A stretch of 64,000 bases of DNA. It comes from Liolophura sinensis. Lineage: Eukaryota > Mollusca > Polyplacophora > Chitonida > Chitonidae. Below are positions 1-11,191 of this stretch, piece by piece; within the stretch, counting starts at the first letter, position 1; every line of letters starts with the position of its first letter. The position numbers were made by a program, and so were the translations under genes. Below the pieces are notes generated by a model. The model searched no databases. It saw only the letters and a list, made by a program, of their open reading frames with translations, and was not told the origin of the DNA. The stretch is from contig NW_027017953.1 in the NCBI RefSeq assembly GCF_032854445.1, forward strand, positions 1,242,501 to 1,306,500. The letters are read 5' to 3'.

Positions 1-352
1 TCAAGTTCGATTTCGTTGAAGTCAAATTAGTCCGACAAATGGCATCGTGCGAATACGACTGTACCAATCACATCCATTTAACTGTGACTTCATACAATCT
101 ATTAAGCACCGGAATTGGTTTGGCATCTCTACTGTAGCCTAATTAGGATAACCACAAGTATAAGTATAATGCATGACGTCATGCCGAACACTATACGTGG
201 CTATCAGCTGTGACGTCGTTTAATCTGACGTCACGTTGACGTGTAGACGCGAACAACGTCATAACAAAACTCGGGCGTCAACATTCAAACCGGAACTGCT
301 GATGTAACGATACAGGACAAAGTTGGCTCCACTTCTGCAGTCATAGCCAATC

Positions 353-796
353 ATGTTCAGAAAAGTCATGGGATTCAAGTTATACTTTGACGAGCCGATG
401 TCGACCGCAGAGTCCTTATTTTCTCGGATAGAAGAGGACAGTGTGGGACCGGAACCAAACCCCGTGGCCGGCGCCTCCAAAGACGAGTGTCTGTTAGAGA
501 TGGAGCGGTTACGGGCACGAGTGAAAGCTTTACAAGCCGACCTGGGTTCATTGAGGGGTCAGTCCAGGGATTTGTACCGAGAGTTCATGTTCCTTAACGG
601 CAGTGTTGACCGCTCAGCCAGGCAGCTAGAGGAGGTACAGGTTCTGAGGGAGCGTCTGGATGACAACTACAGACAGAGTCGCTATCTGGACCGACTTCTC
701 AACTTTCTCAGGTATAGCGGACACGGAATCCGCCTTGTGCCATACGAACTTCGTCGTCCAGGGGAGACAACTGATGAGGGAGACTCACCTGTGTGA
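353..796 (+). CDS. Hypothetical coiled-coil protein, 147 aa, intronless ORF
   Basis: An uninterrupted ORF of 147 codons starts at an ATG that follows an in-frame TAG at 344-346 and ends at TGA 794-796. I do not recognise the family. Residues about 43-120 are rich in Leu, Glu, Arg and Gln with heptad-like spacing (for example LLEMERLRARVKAL and REFMFLNGS... RQLEEVQVLRERLD), which suggests a coiled coil; the N-terminal 40 residues are acidic and Pro-rich and the C-terminus is polar. No signal peptide or membrane segment is visible. The composition is not repetitive, unlike most other open frames here, which argues for a real gene. It could be a single-exon gene or the last exon of a longer one, since AG acceptor-like sites (cttctgcag at 331-339) lie just upstream. 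Confidence 0.5.
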   Translation: MFRKVMGFKLYFDEPMSTAESLFSRIEEDSVGPEPNPVAGASKDECLLEMERLRARVKALQADLGSLRGQSRDLYREFMFLNGSVDRSARQLEEVQVLRERLDDNYRQSRYLDRLLNFLRYSGHGIRLVPYELRRPGETTDEGDSPV

Positions 797-1289
797 ACGA
801 CACACAGTCCTGTATTTACGTAATTGCTAATGAGTACTGCTGCACTGATTGAGTGTAACATATACTATAGAGACGAAAAAGTCAATATTAGGCCACCGGA
901 TGTGACACAAACTGGCCTCATAACCAAACGTTCTCAATGGATATAAAAGCAAGGGAAAACTGACGATAGCTAGATCAATGTTCCTCAATATTCATATAAA
1001 GTGTGCGTAACTTTATCATAGGCACAACTGTTATGGCATTGTTTCTCTTCAGTATGTGTTACCATTATAATTATGCTCGCACGCGCTTTGTTGTCCGTTG
1101 ACGTTTGTTAATCGTACATGCCAGCTCACGTAGCGACACTCTGTCTGACAACATAGACAACGTGCTAACAGCCTGAACAAGGCGTTTATTTGTTCACTGA
1201 CAGATAAGAAAAAGTCATTTGGAAATTAAAATGGCCACATTTAACTGCCGTTGCACTGTTAAATTTGTTATTTGTTGCTGCTCTCTCTG
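797..1289. other. Intergenic, nothing recognised
   Basis: AT-rich sequence after the coiled-coil ORF. I see no repeat array, SINE or convincing exon, and no clear AATAAA signal close to the stop codon. Confidence 0.4.
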
Positions 1290-1432
1290 GACTAGGGACC
1301 TCCGTTGCCGAGGTCGTTAGCACGCCAGCGCGGCGCAGTGACCCTGGAGCCTCTCACCAATGAGGTGGCTGTCAGTTCAAGTCCAGCTCATGCTGGCTTC
1401 CTCTCTAGCTGTACGTACAGTACAGCCCAAGC
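1290..1432 (+). mobile_element. SINE head fragment (tRNA-derived)
   Basis: Matches the 5' part of the window's main SINE family: a diverged box A region, then 'gagcctctcaccaatg', a box B-like 'cagttcaagtcc' and 'agctcatgctggcttcctctc'. It breaks off after the 'cgtacgta' segment; the canonical tail is missing. The GC-rich sequence that follows (about 1440-1580, 'gcggtctgg' and 'ttcgcgctcggg' motifs) resembles a segment at about 5340-5450. Confidence 0.75.
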
Positions 1433-2646
1433 CCAACGGCAAGTCGGGCGCGCATTTCACGCGGTCTGGCGGCGCTTCGTCAGTAATGTGTTCGCGCTCG
1501 GGCTGTGCACCGTTCGTGGTCTGTCGCTGCTCTGTACGCGCCCTGGTCACGCTCTGGCCGCTTCCCGACAGGCCTAATCAGCGAGACATGGCCGTGACGC
1601 ATCACCGCGGTAACAATATACATGTGCGTCCGCGATTGAAGGACGGTAATCTGTTAAATAGTTCTGTGAACGATTGCGTTAGTATTGATATCACCGATGA
1701 TATAAACGTATTTCGGTGGAAAAAAAAACGCGTGAATGAATGGTTCCAGTTATATATGGCTGTAAAATGCAGGAACAATTATAGCTTGTCATGATTATTT
1801 TGGAATCATTCCTGCGAACAACAGAAAACCGTTAACAGAATGCGGTCATGCGCAGATGGGGATGACAGTGTACCTGCGGAAATGTGTGTATATGAAACTA
1901 CTCACACTACATGTAGCTCTGAATGACCTGTTTTGCTTGTTTTTCATTTTCTGATCACTTTCAGAAAATATCTATATTTTGTTTTTACTGTTAACTTTGT
2001 GGTTTATAATACAGATAGAACGGTCAAAAATGAGTCTTACCACATCATGGCGACTTAATAATTGGAAATTAAAATTTAATATGTAGAAAGTTTACCTGTA
2101 ACGAAGTAGAATTATTTACTATTGGCGTGATCTGTATTATATTTATATTACGCGATGTATGCATCAACTGCAGAACGGGGCGGAAAAGGCAGTGACTCGA
2201 TGCCCTGAGTTTGTCCACACGCAACATTTCGTATTATAGAGTTTCACCATGCAGAAGTTAAACGAGCTATACTTGTCAATTTAAGTGGTGTTATATTGGT
2301 AGGTCATTGGTATACATATGCTGCAGTACTGTTCTTTGTTATGTTGTTTTGTTCTACAAGTACAGTAATGCACACTGGCACCCGACAGGAGTCTCAGCGA
2401 TCCAAGTTTGGCCGGCGTGGGAGATTATTATTTCAAGACAATTACAGACCATTCTGAGGCCATGAACAGAAGTGAAAGACAGCATACGTGCAGAAATATA
2501 TATATATGTATATAAACCTACTCACACTAGCTTTCAAATGATTTGTTTTGTTTGTTTTTGCTTTGTTTGTTTTGCATTTGTTTTGTATTTTCATGCTGAT
2601 CACTAAATTAGGTTTACACCTGACGACAGACCTAAAAGATTAACGC
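1433..2646. other. Intergenic, mostly unique AT-rich sequence
   Basis: A GC-rich stretch to about 1600 shares short motifs with about 5340-5450. The remainder is AT-rich. The two overlapping ORFs here (90 and 144 codons) run through the SINE fragment and are not credible genes. Confidence 0.35.
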
Positions 2647-2647
2647 T

Positions 2648-2745
2648 TGGCGTGGAGGAGGTGGAGGAGAAGGGGAGGAGGAGGAGGGGGGAGGAGGAGG
2701 AGGAGTGAGGACGCGGGTGGACAAATAAATAAATAAATAAATCAA
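2648..2745. repeat. Purine-rich (GGA)n tract followed by (AAAT)n
   Basis: Positions 2650-2712 are nearly pure purine on the + strand with many GGAGG runs, capable of triplex or G-quadruplex formation. An (aaat)n microsatellite follows at 2722-2743. Confidence 0.85.
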
Positions 2746-3904
2746 ATATATATATTGCTTTCTTTTCTGATATCTGTTACCTGCACATTCCATTTCCATT
2801 TGCTTTTCCAATTTAACACACAAAGTCGCTACACCCGTACAAAGACATTTTGTCCATGCCTGATTGGTAAATAGTTGAAAGAAGTTCTGCTTTTCCAGAA
2901 GATTGCTGTGTCGCTGAGATAGAGCCATGATGTCCAGCCCCACACAAATGTAAAGTCTAGGACTCATAATATTTCGTCATGTAAAGATTGGATTATTTAG
3001 TTCAGTTTGCTGTGTAATCTTTTCGTTTAAATCTGCTTGATTTCCTAGTTTAAGAACAAGACATCTGACTAGCATATTATCGCAAAGCGTTAATAGTGGT
3101 TGAACGAACTCCCGTTGCAGTTTCTAAATGTGATTTTGTGAAGTTCCGGTGCGACGGGAAGGCGTTACAGATGAAGACAAAATACATTAGGATGAGTATT
3201 TACAATGTAGGGGTGTAATGGATCGACAACTCTATGCAGGTCTGGTTTTAAGGATTAGCAAAACTGATCACACCATAAACCCTGTATAAGGTTTAGATTT
3301 GTATTCATGCGTCAGTGGTGACCTGCAGTAAATTTATCTTTTCTGCAAGGTACATAAACAAGGGAAACGACCACGTTTAGCGAAAGTTCTACAAGCATGC
3401 AATTTACCACCTTCTGCTTGGCAAAGCACCTTATACCTTTCCGATTGCCCTTTATCATAAGATATAAATTTTAACTGTCATAAATATTTATAGATAAAAA
3501 GTTATATATACATATAGATTTCTTGATATACTATTTTTGAAATATACGGGTTTTCGAGTTTTAACTGTTTTTGGTTGTTCTTATCTGTTTTTAAACATGT
3601 CCGAACATTTATGTTTCATTGTAAATATCGAGAACATGTGGCTAGGGTAGTGGCATGTATTGTATATAACAGTGTTTTACGTCAGTACTCATGGCTCGGC
3701 ATTCAGCATGTTAATGTTTAGCATGTACGACAACAAAACTATGCAGCTCTGGCCCAGGTGCAGATGCTCTGTCTATTAGAGCATGGTCTTTCTAGACATC
3801 CAGACGTCGGTATAATAATATCAGTGTATCCTTATCATGCTTTGATGTTCTCACCACCACATCGGAAACCTCAACCGCCTCGTGTTTTCGCCTTGTTCTC
3901 GCCA
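2746..3904. other. Intergenic, nothing recognised
   Basis: AT-rich single-copy sequence with no exon-like open frame or tandem array that I can support. Confidence 0.35.
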
Positions 3905-3998
3905 CGATATGGCTAAAATATTGCCGATGTGGCGTTAAACCATATTCATTCATTCATTCATTCATTCATTCATTCATTCATTCATTCATTCATTCATT
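3905..3998 (+). mobile_element. SINE-like tail with (CATT)n microsatellite
   Basis: 'atatggctaaaatattgccgatgtggcgttaaacc' is followed by 13 or so CATT units. It resembles the 3' end of a SINE of a different family from the main one (tail motif 'gtggcgttaaacc' rather than 'ggcgtaaaacacc'). The CATT run could equally have grown from that tail. Confidence 0.6.
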
Positions 3999-4335
3999 AT
4001 ATCTTTCCTTATCATTATGGAAATAATAGCATGATGATAAACTGCCGTGACAACTAATATTACAGTATACACTTGTATAGGCCGTAGTAAACCAAAGCGG
4101 CGAAGGCCTCTCAAGTTAAGTATTGAATTAATTCCACATGTATCTGCCAAAGTAATTAGATATTCCGTTTGTAGTATTGATGTCATCCATTAAAATCTGG
4201 AATTAGAACAGTTGTACAGCTTCCAACTTTTGACTTGGTAGAGTATGTAAGACGAAGGGAAAATGTCGAACGCATTCAAGTTCGTGAATTCTGGATGTGA
4301 TTGCCCTAATCTTGTTTATACTTAGAGCCAGTATA

Positions 4336-4452
4336 CATTTATTTATCTGATTGGTGTTTTACGCCTTACTCAAGAATACTTCACTTATACGACGGCGGCA
4401 AACATTATGATGGGAGGAAACTGGGCATAGCCCAGGGGAAATCCACAATCAT
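4336..4452 (-). mobile_element. SINE 3' part, reverse orientation, 5'-truncated
   Basis: Starts with 'atttatttatctgattggtgttttacgcc', then the conserved body 'tactcaagaatacttcacttatacgacggcgg' and 'atgggaggaaactgggca', ending at 'atccacaat'. The tRNA-like head is missing, as expected for a 5'-truncated retrotransposed copy. Confidence 0.85.
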
Positions 4453-5436
4453 ATTTTAGTCATAGGATCATATACCTGTACATACGCCAACTCGTTTTTA
4501 AAATGCTATCATGTATATTGAAGTTTCACAAGCAACAAATTGGCTATGTTTTTCTATTGTTTGTTTTCTGTAAGGCATCACTAGACATAATTCTACCGAT
4601 GGGTCTACGATCAAAACTCGCACACTGTATTGGCTTCTCAAAACATTTGCGTTAGTGTCAATGGACAAAGGCTGTTTTTACCCCAAATACCTACATGTAC
4701 CGGTACCTTAAAATATAAACATTAAAATAGTTTCATTAACTAAAACAATGAAACAATATTAATGACCTACATAACTTCCGACTTAGACTTATACGATGTG
4801 GCCTTATAGATAATCTTGATCACTCTAGAGGTCTTTAAGCGTATTGGCGGCTTGTGTCATTCTCTGACTTGTAATCCTCAAGGCAGGTTTTACAGCCACA
4901 TTGTCACGGTAACCCGAAGCTTGACAGCCGAACTACATTTATTTCCAGGGCACAGATAAGTTATATTGTTTATTTTCTGTAAAGGCATCACACAACTGAC
5001 TGTAATCCGGCGCAAAACTGTAGTGTAGCCGGCCAAAGATCGTGTACACTGGACTGGCATCCTGCCAGTATATCCCAGTTCACACAAGCACCTGAAAACA
5101 AACCTTGAAAATAAATTATGTTCATGAATTGGATCAATAAAAACATATCAACAGCATAGATAGTCTTGATTTCAAGTAAGTGTGTGAGCGTATTTATGGA
5201 TCGTGTGATTCTAATTCTCCCGACAGGTTTCACCGTCAGATGGTCGCGGTAAGCTGCATATTACCAGCCGAACTACATTTATTTTCTAGGCACAGACACA
5301 TGCCTACGCTAGCCCTACGCCGTAGGCGACGGCGGGCTGGTCATCGATTTTCCGCGGTCTGGCCGCACTTTGTTTGCGGTCTGGATGAGCTTTGTTCGCG
5401 GTCTGGGCTTGCCCAGTTTGCCGTTGAGCATGGGCT
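4453..5436. other. Intergenic with a diverged duplicated segment
   Basis: Two related copies of about 70 bp are visible near 4886-4955 and 5227-5300; both contain 'cagccgaactacatttattt' followed by a 'cacagac/t' motif. GC-rich sequence at about 5335-5440 ('gcggtctggccgc', 'gttcgcggtctgggc') resembles that at about 1450-1580. No gene supported. Confidence 0.5.
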
Positions 5437-5530
5437 GTACTGTAGGTAAGTCTTGCAGCAACCTAGCGGATGATCGTGGATTTCTCCCGTGATTGGTAAA
5501 ACACCAATCAAATAAATAAATAAATAAATC
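5437..5530 (+). mobile_element. SINE fragment with internal deletion
   Basis: 'gtaagtcttgcagcaacctagcggatgatcgtgg' runs directly into a tail 'attggtaaaacaccaatcaaataaataaataaataaatc'; the middle part of the element ('ctcccaccataatgctggccgccgtcg') is missing. Confidence 0.75.
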
Positions 5531-5817
5531 ACTCTCACTGGACTATTGATTCTGTTAGTCGCACTGTAGAATCTCTTATTCACTGCTATACTGTACTCAC
5601 ACGTGCAACTGAACCTGTATAGATCCATCACCAAAAGCGGCCATACCGGAGATTTTTGGCAAAAAATCCATATTTTGCTAATGAATTCAAATTTTCTTTC
5701 GCTTAAATTAATTTCCGACTCGTCACTATAGCTTTAAAACTATTGTCGAATGCGAAAAAAAGTTATAAAACGACCTACCCTATAAATGTTACGAACTTTT
5801 ACACACACATTTACACA

Positions 5818-5966
5818 ATGATTTCAAGTCACAGCTAAACACAAGCAACACTGGTCTCAAGTCACAGTTAAACACAAATACCATTGATATAAAGTCACGG
5901 CTAAACACAAGCACCATTGATCTCAAGTCACAGCTAAACACGAGCACCACTGATCTCAAAGCATAG
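5818..5966. repeat. 33-bp minisatellite, left part (about 4 units)
   Basis: Units of the form 'tctcaagtcacagctaaacacaagcaccactga'. The array resumes at 6166-6232 on the far side of a SINE, so the SINE has split it. Confidence 0.8.
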
Positions 5967-6170
5967 TTCACTGTGAGTTCAGCTCATGCTGTCTTCCTCT
6001 CTGGGCGTAAGTGCGAAGGTCTGCTAGCAACCTGCGGATGGTCGTGGGTTTCCTCCGGGCTCCGCCCGATTCCCTCCCACCATAATGCTGGCCGCCGTCG
6101 TATAATTGATATATTTTTGAGTACGGGATAAAACACCAATCAAATCAAATCAATCAATCAATCAATCAAC
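5967..6170 (+). mobile_element. SINE inserted in a 33-bp minisatellite
   Basis: From 'cactgtgagttcagctcatgctgtcttcctctctgggcg' to 'gggataaaacaccaatcaaatcaaatcaatcaatcaatcaatc'. The body contains all landmarks (gcaacctgcggatggtcgtgg, ccaccataatgctggccgccgtcg). The head is truncated. Flanked on both sides by units of the same 33-bp repeat. Confidence 0.85.
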
Positions 6171-6232
6171 CACAGCTAAACACGAGCACCACTGATCTCA
6201 ACCCAGAGTTAAACACACGCACCACTGATCCA

Positions 6233-7854
6233 CTGATCACATATGATCTTAACAGCCATGTGCGACAGCCTACCTGCCATTTGACAACCTTGTCCTTGGG
6301 ACCTTTTCGCACTGATTGTCATTCGCTCATTTATTCATTGGTATAAGATTTTATTGAAGAAATCTGTTTGCTTTTCCCTGTGGGATCTTCAGTGGACAGC
6401 CAATGCAGCATGATGAATAATGTGGCTCGTATTCCCCATCTTAAAAGTTATCCTTAAATCGGCCTCTTAACCCGCTTTCTCTCGGCTATTGGCAACATTC
6501 TCTAAAGAGAGAACTTGTGAGAGCACGTTTCCTTGTTCTCAATATATGCGTATTGACACGAATAAGGAGTTTCAAGTTGAGCGGCTTTCAAATGTCAGCT
6601 TGCTACAGAAGACATTTAACAAACGGACGGTATGGAAATTGTATGTGTATTGTGAGGGTTCACGTTTGTACAGAACTGGACAAAACAACATGTTCTTTAA
6701 CAAATCTTTCTGACATCAATTGATGGTATGTATTTGCTCTGGAATGAGCATCAATATGTCATTATAATACATGTTTGAGTATTCAACACTGCGGAACCGT
6801 AAAATGGAAATAAATGGTAAAAATAAAGTGAAGCTAAATTTATTTAGAATATTTTCCTGAATCTTGGAGGTGATCGTTCTTGTAACTATTTTTGGAAACA
6901 TCATCTTAAGCTCCGTACAAAACAGACTCGAATTGCAAAACAAGGCCTTACTTCTGTCAAATTCTAGGGTAATTTTAGCATGACAGGAATAAAAATTTTC
7001 AACTATAAATTTATTTTTTAATTGTCGAGAAAACTTATCATCACCAACATAAACTATCAAGAGGTATTTACCCTACATAGAGACGTTGTGAATGCTTTCT
7101 GAAGCATTAGAAAAAACTATCAATTTATTACCGTTTTTCAATTAAACTTTCAAAATAGGTTTGGTTGTATATGTCGTACTACATCTGCATAAGGTTTCAG
7201 TTAGTGCTTGGGGGTTTAACGTCGTACTATATCTCCATAAGGAGCTTACATCCTCAAGGCAGCATTTACGACAAAATTACAACAAAACATCTTTTCGGTT
7301 TTTTCTTGTATAAAAAGTAACGACAAAATGGCCATAGTGAATACTGAACCAATATCCGAGTTCATTTTTCTGATGTAGACGAGAGTGAGTTCAGTTTGGT
7401 GAGTCATGGCCTGTTGTCGGCCGTGTTATGGTAACATGCGGAAACCTTGGATCTCCCGCTGCTCTGTTTCCGTGGCCAGCATCCTTTCAGAACATGTAAG
7501 GCTGGTAGCACCTGTCGTTCAACTGATCAACTGATTTAACCTCACCGATCGACTTCAGATCTATTATACTCACTGTCAGTTTATCAGCTGCTGTGATGCC
7601 TAGGGCTATATACCCTAACAGACATACATGTGTCGAACTCCCAGTCCGCTATCAACCAGGTTTCTTCACCATAGTGCTAAGTCTGTGTTAATCCCATAGG
7701 CTCAAGTCCAGGCACAGCCATAATGGAAGATCTCGGCATAGCCATGGGTTTATATGCCCACTTATAGACGCCTGTTTGACGAACTTTACCAGTCCAGTGG
7801 CATGTACAAGGAGAGTCGATACAGAGAGATCAGCATAATGTCTGTATTCATTCT
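6233..7854. other. Intergenic, no gene supported
   Basis: AT-rich sequence. Short ORFs (up to 114 codons on the minus strand at 6716-7060) show no motif, no splice context and no recognisable composition. A tail-like motif 'agtgcttgggggtttaacgtcgtac' at about 7203 resembles the reverse complement of the SINE-like tail at 31955-31998. Confidence 0.35.
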
Positions 7855-9535
7855 AGCTCAACGTATTCTACATATGGTGTAGATAAGACATCTATATTTG
7901 TGTCAAATCACTGTAATCCACATTTGGTACAGGTAAATAATTTGTATTCGTCTTAGCTCCTCGTAATCTACATTGTGTCCAGCTAAATCATCTGTACTCG
8001 CCTTCGCTCACCATGTCCTACATTGGGTATAGGCAAATCATCTGTATTCGTGTTAGCTCACCCTAATCTACATTGGGTACAGGTAAACTATCTGTACTCG
8101 TGTTAGCTCACTGTAAACTTTATTGGGTACAGGTAAATCATCTGTATTCGTGTTAACTCACTGTAAACTTTATTGGGTACAGGCAAATCATCTGTATTCG
8201 TGTTAGCTCACTGTAAACTTGATTGGGTACAGGTAAATCATCTGTATTCGTATTAGCTCACTGTAAACTTGATTGTATACAGGTAAATCATCTGTATTCG
8301 TGTTAACTCACTGTAAACTTCATTGTGTACAGCTAAATCATCTGTATTGGTGTTAGCTTACTGTAAACTTCATTGTGTACAGGTAAATCATCTGTATTGG
8401 TGTTAGCTTACTGTAAACTTCATTGTGTACAGGTAAATCATCTGTACTCATGTTATCTCACTGTAAACTTCATTGTGTACAGGTAAATCATCTGTACTCA
8501 TGTTATCTCACTGTAAACTTCATTGTGTACAGGTAAATCATCTGTATTCGTGTTATCTCACTGTAAACTTCATTGTGTACAGGTAAATCATCTGTATTCG
8601 TGTTAGCTCACTGTAAACTTGATTGGGTACAGGTAAATCATCTGTATTGGTGTTATCTCACTGTAAACTTCATTGTGTACAGCTAAATCATCTGTATTCG
8701 TGTTATCTCACTGTAAACTTCATTGTGTACAGGTAAATCATCTGTATTGGTGTTAGCTCACTGTAAACTTCATTGTGTACAGGTAAATCATCTGTATTCG
8801 TATTAGCTCACTGTAAACTTGATTGGGTACAGGTAAATCATCTGTATTCGTATTAGCTCACTGTAAACTTGATTGTATACAGGTAAATCATCTGTGTTCG
8901 TATTCGCTTACTGTAAACTTCATTGTGTACAGCTAAATCATCTACATTCGTGTTAGGTCGTGTAAACTTCATTGTGTACAGCTAAATCATCTGTATTCGT
9001 GTTAGCTCACTGTAAACTTGATTGGGTACAGGTAGATCATCTGTGTTCGTATTCGCTTACTGTAAACTTCATTGTGTACAGCTAAATCATCTGCATTCGT
9101 GTTAGGTCGTGTAAACTTCATTGTGTACAGCTAAATCATCTGTATTCGTGTTAGCTCACTGTAAACTTGATTGGGTACAGGTAGATCATCTGTGTTCGTA
9201 TTCGCTTACTGTAAACTTCATTGTGTACAGCTAAATCATCTACATTCGTGTTAGGTCGTGTAAACTTCATTGTGTACAGCTAAATCATCTGTATTCGTGT
9301 TAGCTCACTGTAAACTTGATTGGGTACAGGTAGATCATCTGTGTTCGTATTCGCTTACTGTAAACTTCATTGTGTACAGCTAAATCATCTGCATTCGTGT
9401 TAGGTCGTGTAAACTTCATTGTGTACAGCTAAATCATCTGTATTCGTGTTAGCTCACTGTAAACTTCATTGGGTACAGATAAATCATCTGCATTCGTGTT
9501 AGCTCACCACAGTCTACATTTGGGACAGGTATATT
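7855..9535. repeat. 50-bp minisatellite, about 33 units, with a 149-bp higher-order unit
   Basis: Unit of the form 'gtaaatcatctgtattcg' + 'tgttagctcactgtaaac' + 'ttcattgtgtacag'. From about 8894 to 9470 three monomers, one with a 2-bp deletion ('ttaggtcgtgtaaac'), form a 149-bp unit repeated about four times ('gtgttcgtattcgc' recurs at 8894, 9043, 9192 and 9341). Confidence 0.95.
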
Positions 9536-9639
9536 CTTGTTAGTTCACCGTAGTCTACACTTTGAACACGAAAATCATCTGTATCATCTGCAGAATCTAC
9601 ATATTCTACAGGAAAACTTTCTGTATTTATCCGGCTCCC

Positions 9640-9965
9640 ACAATTCTATACATCGCACCTGTCATGTCTGTAGTCTTGCTAACTCACCCAATTCTGTACA
9701 TATCGTACCTCTAGTGCATCTGTATTTATGCTAACTTACCCATTTAAATAAGTGTTGTACCTGTAGTGGATCTGTGTTCGTGGTAACTCACCCAGTTGTA
9801 TACATATCGCACCTGTACTCGTGCTAACTCACCTAATTGTACCGGTATACATATCGCACCTGTAGTGTACCTGTAGTCGTGGTTACTCACCCAACTGTAT
9901 ACATATCGTATCTGTAGTGTGTCTGTAGTCGTGCTAACTCACCCATCTGTATACATATTGCATCC
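9640..9965. repeat. Degenerate minisatellite, units of roughly 55-60 bp
   Basis: Recurring 'gtgctaactcacccaattgtatacatatcgcacctgtagtg' motifs, about five imperfect copies, following the 50-bp array and probably related to it. Confidence 0.7.
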
Positions 9966-10060
9966 TAGTCGAATAAGCAAGGCCTGGATTTGAACACACT
10001 ACCTCATGGGTGAAGGTCTAGTTGCATTCACTGAGACACTGTGTACCAGTGGCCCAGGGA
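9966..10060 (-). mobile_element. Possible tRNA-derived SINE head, reverse orientation
   Basis: 'ggcctggatttgaacacactacctcatgggtgaaggtctagttgcattcact' read on the minus strand gives a box B-like 'gtgttcaaatcca' with tRNA-like spacing. Short and diverged, so the call is tentative; a similar segment lies at about 20600-20680. Confidence 0.4.
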
Positions 10061-10700
10061 TAGCGTTCTGTCTTCCCTCAAATAACTGGCCTGTTATAGA
10101 TAATGTCGTCTTTACAGTTTCATGTGTCGAATTGTCTGATTTCATGTAATTGCGTTTTGATTACATAACCTATGCTAGATGGGTCTTAGCTTTAAAACCG
10201 CTTATTTTTGTCTTTGGCAGTTTTATGAGCATGAGAGAAACATCGAAACGTTGAATGTAGCGTGTTGGTTTTGCTGCATCGGTGTACCCGGTAAGCCTGG
10301 AAAGCCGGGTTTATGCCAAGGGTGGAAAAAAGACTTCAGCAGATACTCCCTATCCCCCTCCCCCACGGATGTGTGACTTGAATACACAAGTCCGTATGTC
10401 ATTATGCAAAATATATCACTCTCTTATAAAACCTGAGGCTGCATTTTCACTGCGCATGCCTCTCGGACACGTCTGACTGAACTCTATGGGACACGTCAGG
10501 TATATCTAGTCTGAGGAAGGTCAGGCAAATAGAAAACATTGATCTGATCTCCTAACATCGTCTGGCAGCATTTCGTCGACAGGGAACTTTTGACGCAGAA
10601 GTATTTGCAGCTACACGTGGCTTGGCTAGCTTGTAGAGAGACGACTTCAGGTGATACGTTTACAAACTTCACCAACTTGCTAATAGGTAAAGTTTGCAAG

Positions 10701-11191
10701 ATGTCGACGGCGAGTGAGCTTCCAACGGACTACGACCAAACGTCCAAATTTTCTGATGAGGAATCATGTGGGCAGAAGGCAAAACGTTTTTTTCGGAAGA
10801 ACTTGTTGTTAGTGTTGTTGATACTGGCCATGTTCCTGGGGATAGGGATGGGGGCTGGGCTAAGGTACGTCCAGCCACCGTTCAACAGCCGACAGATCAT
10901 GTATCTGAGGTTCCCCGGGGATCTCCTCATGCAGATGTTGAAGATGCTGATCTTGCCCCTCATCGTGTCCAGTCTCATCTCGGGTCTAGCGGCTCTGGAC
11001 ACCCGGTCATCGGGCCGGATCGGCCTCAGGGCAGTTGTCTACTACATGACCACCACACTAGCAGCTGTCATCTTAGGCATCATCCTCGTGGTGGCTATCC
11101 GGCCAGGAGACTACGGACGGAAAGACAACATCGAACGGAGCGGTGAAGCCAAGAACGTCAACCCGGCCGACGCCATGTTGGATCTTGTTAG
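10701..11191 (+). CDS. EAAT: EAAT exon 1 (N-terminus, TM1-TM3)
   Basis: Encodes residues 1-163 plus two bases: cytosolic N-terminus, TM1 ([20 protein letters not shown]), TM2 with the symporter signature and TM3. Ends GTTAG|GTGAGG in phase 2. An (ATC)n-rich tract begins almost at the donor. Confidence 0.93.

Noticed and set aside
1305-1794. Two overlapping + strand ORFs of 90 and 144 codons
   Set aside because: They run through a SINE fragment and GC-rich dispersed repeat; no motif or splice evidence.
10590-10700. Upstream ATG extending the EAAT N-terminus by 37 residues
   Set aside because: The extension shows no family similarity; the ATG at 10701 gives a normal-length cytosolic N-terminus. 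It may be 5' UTR.
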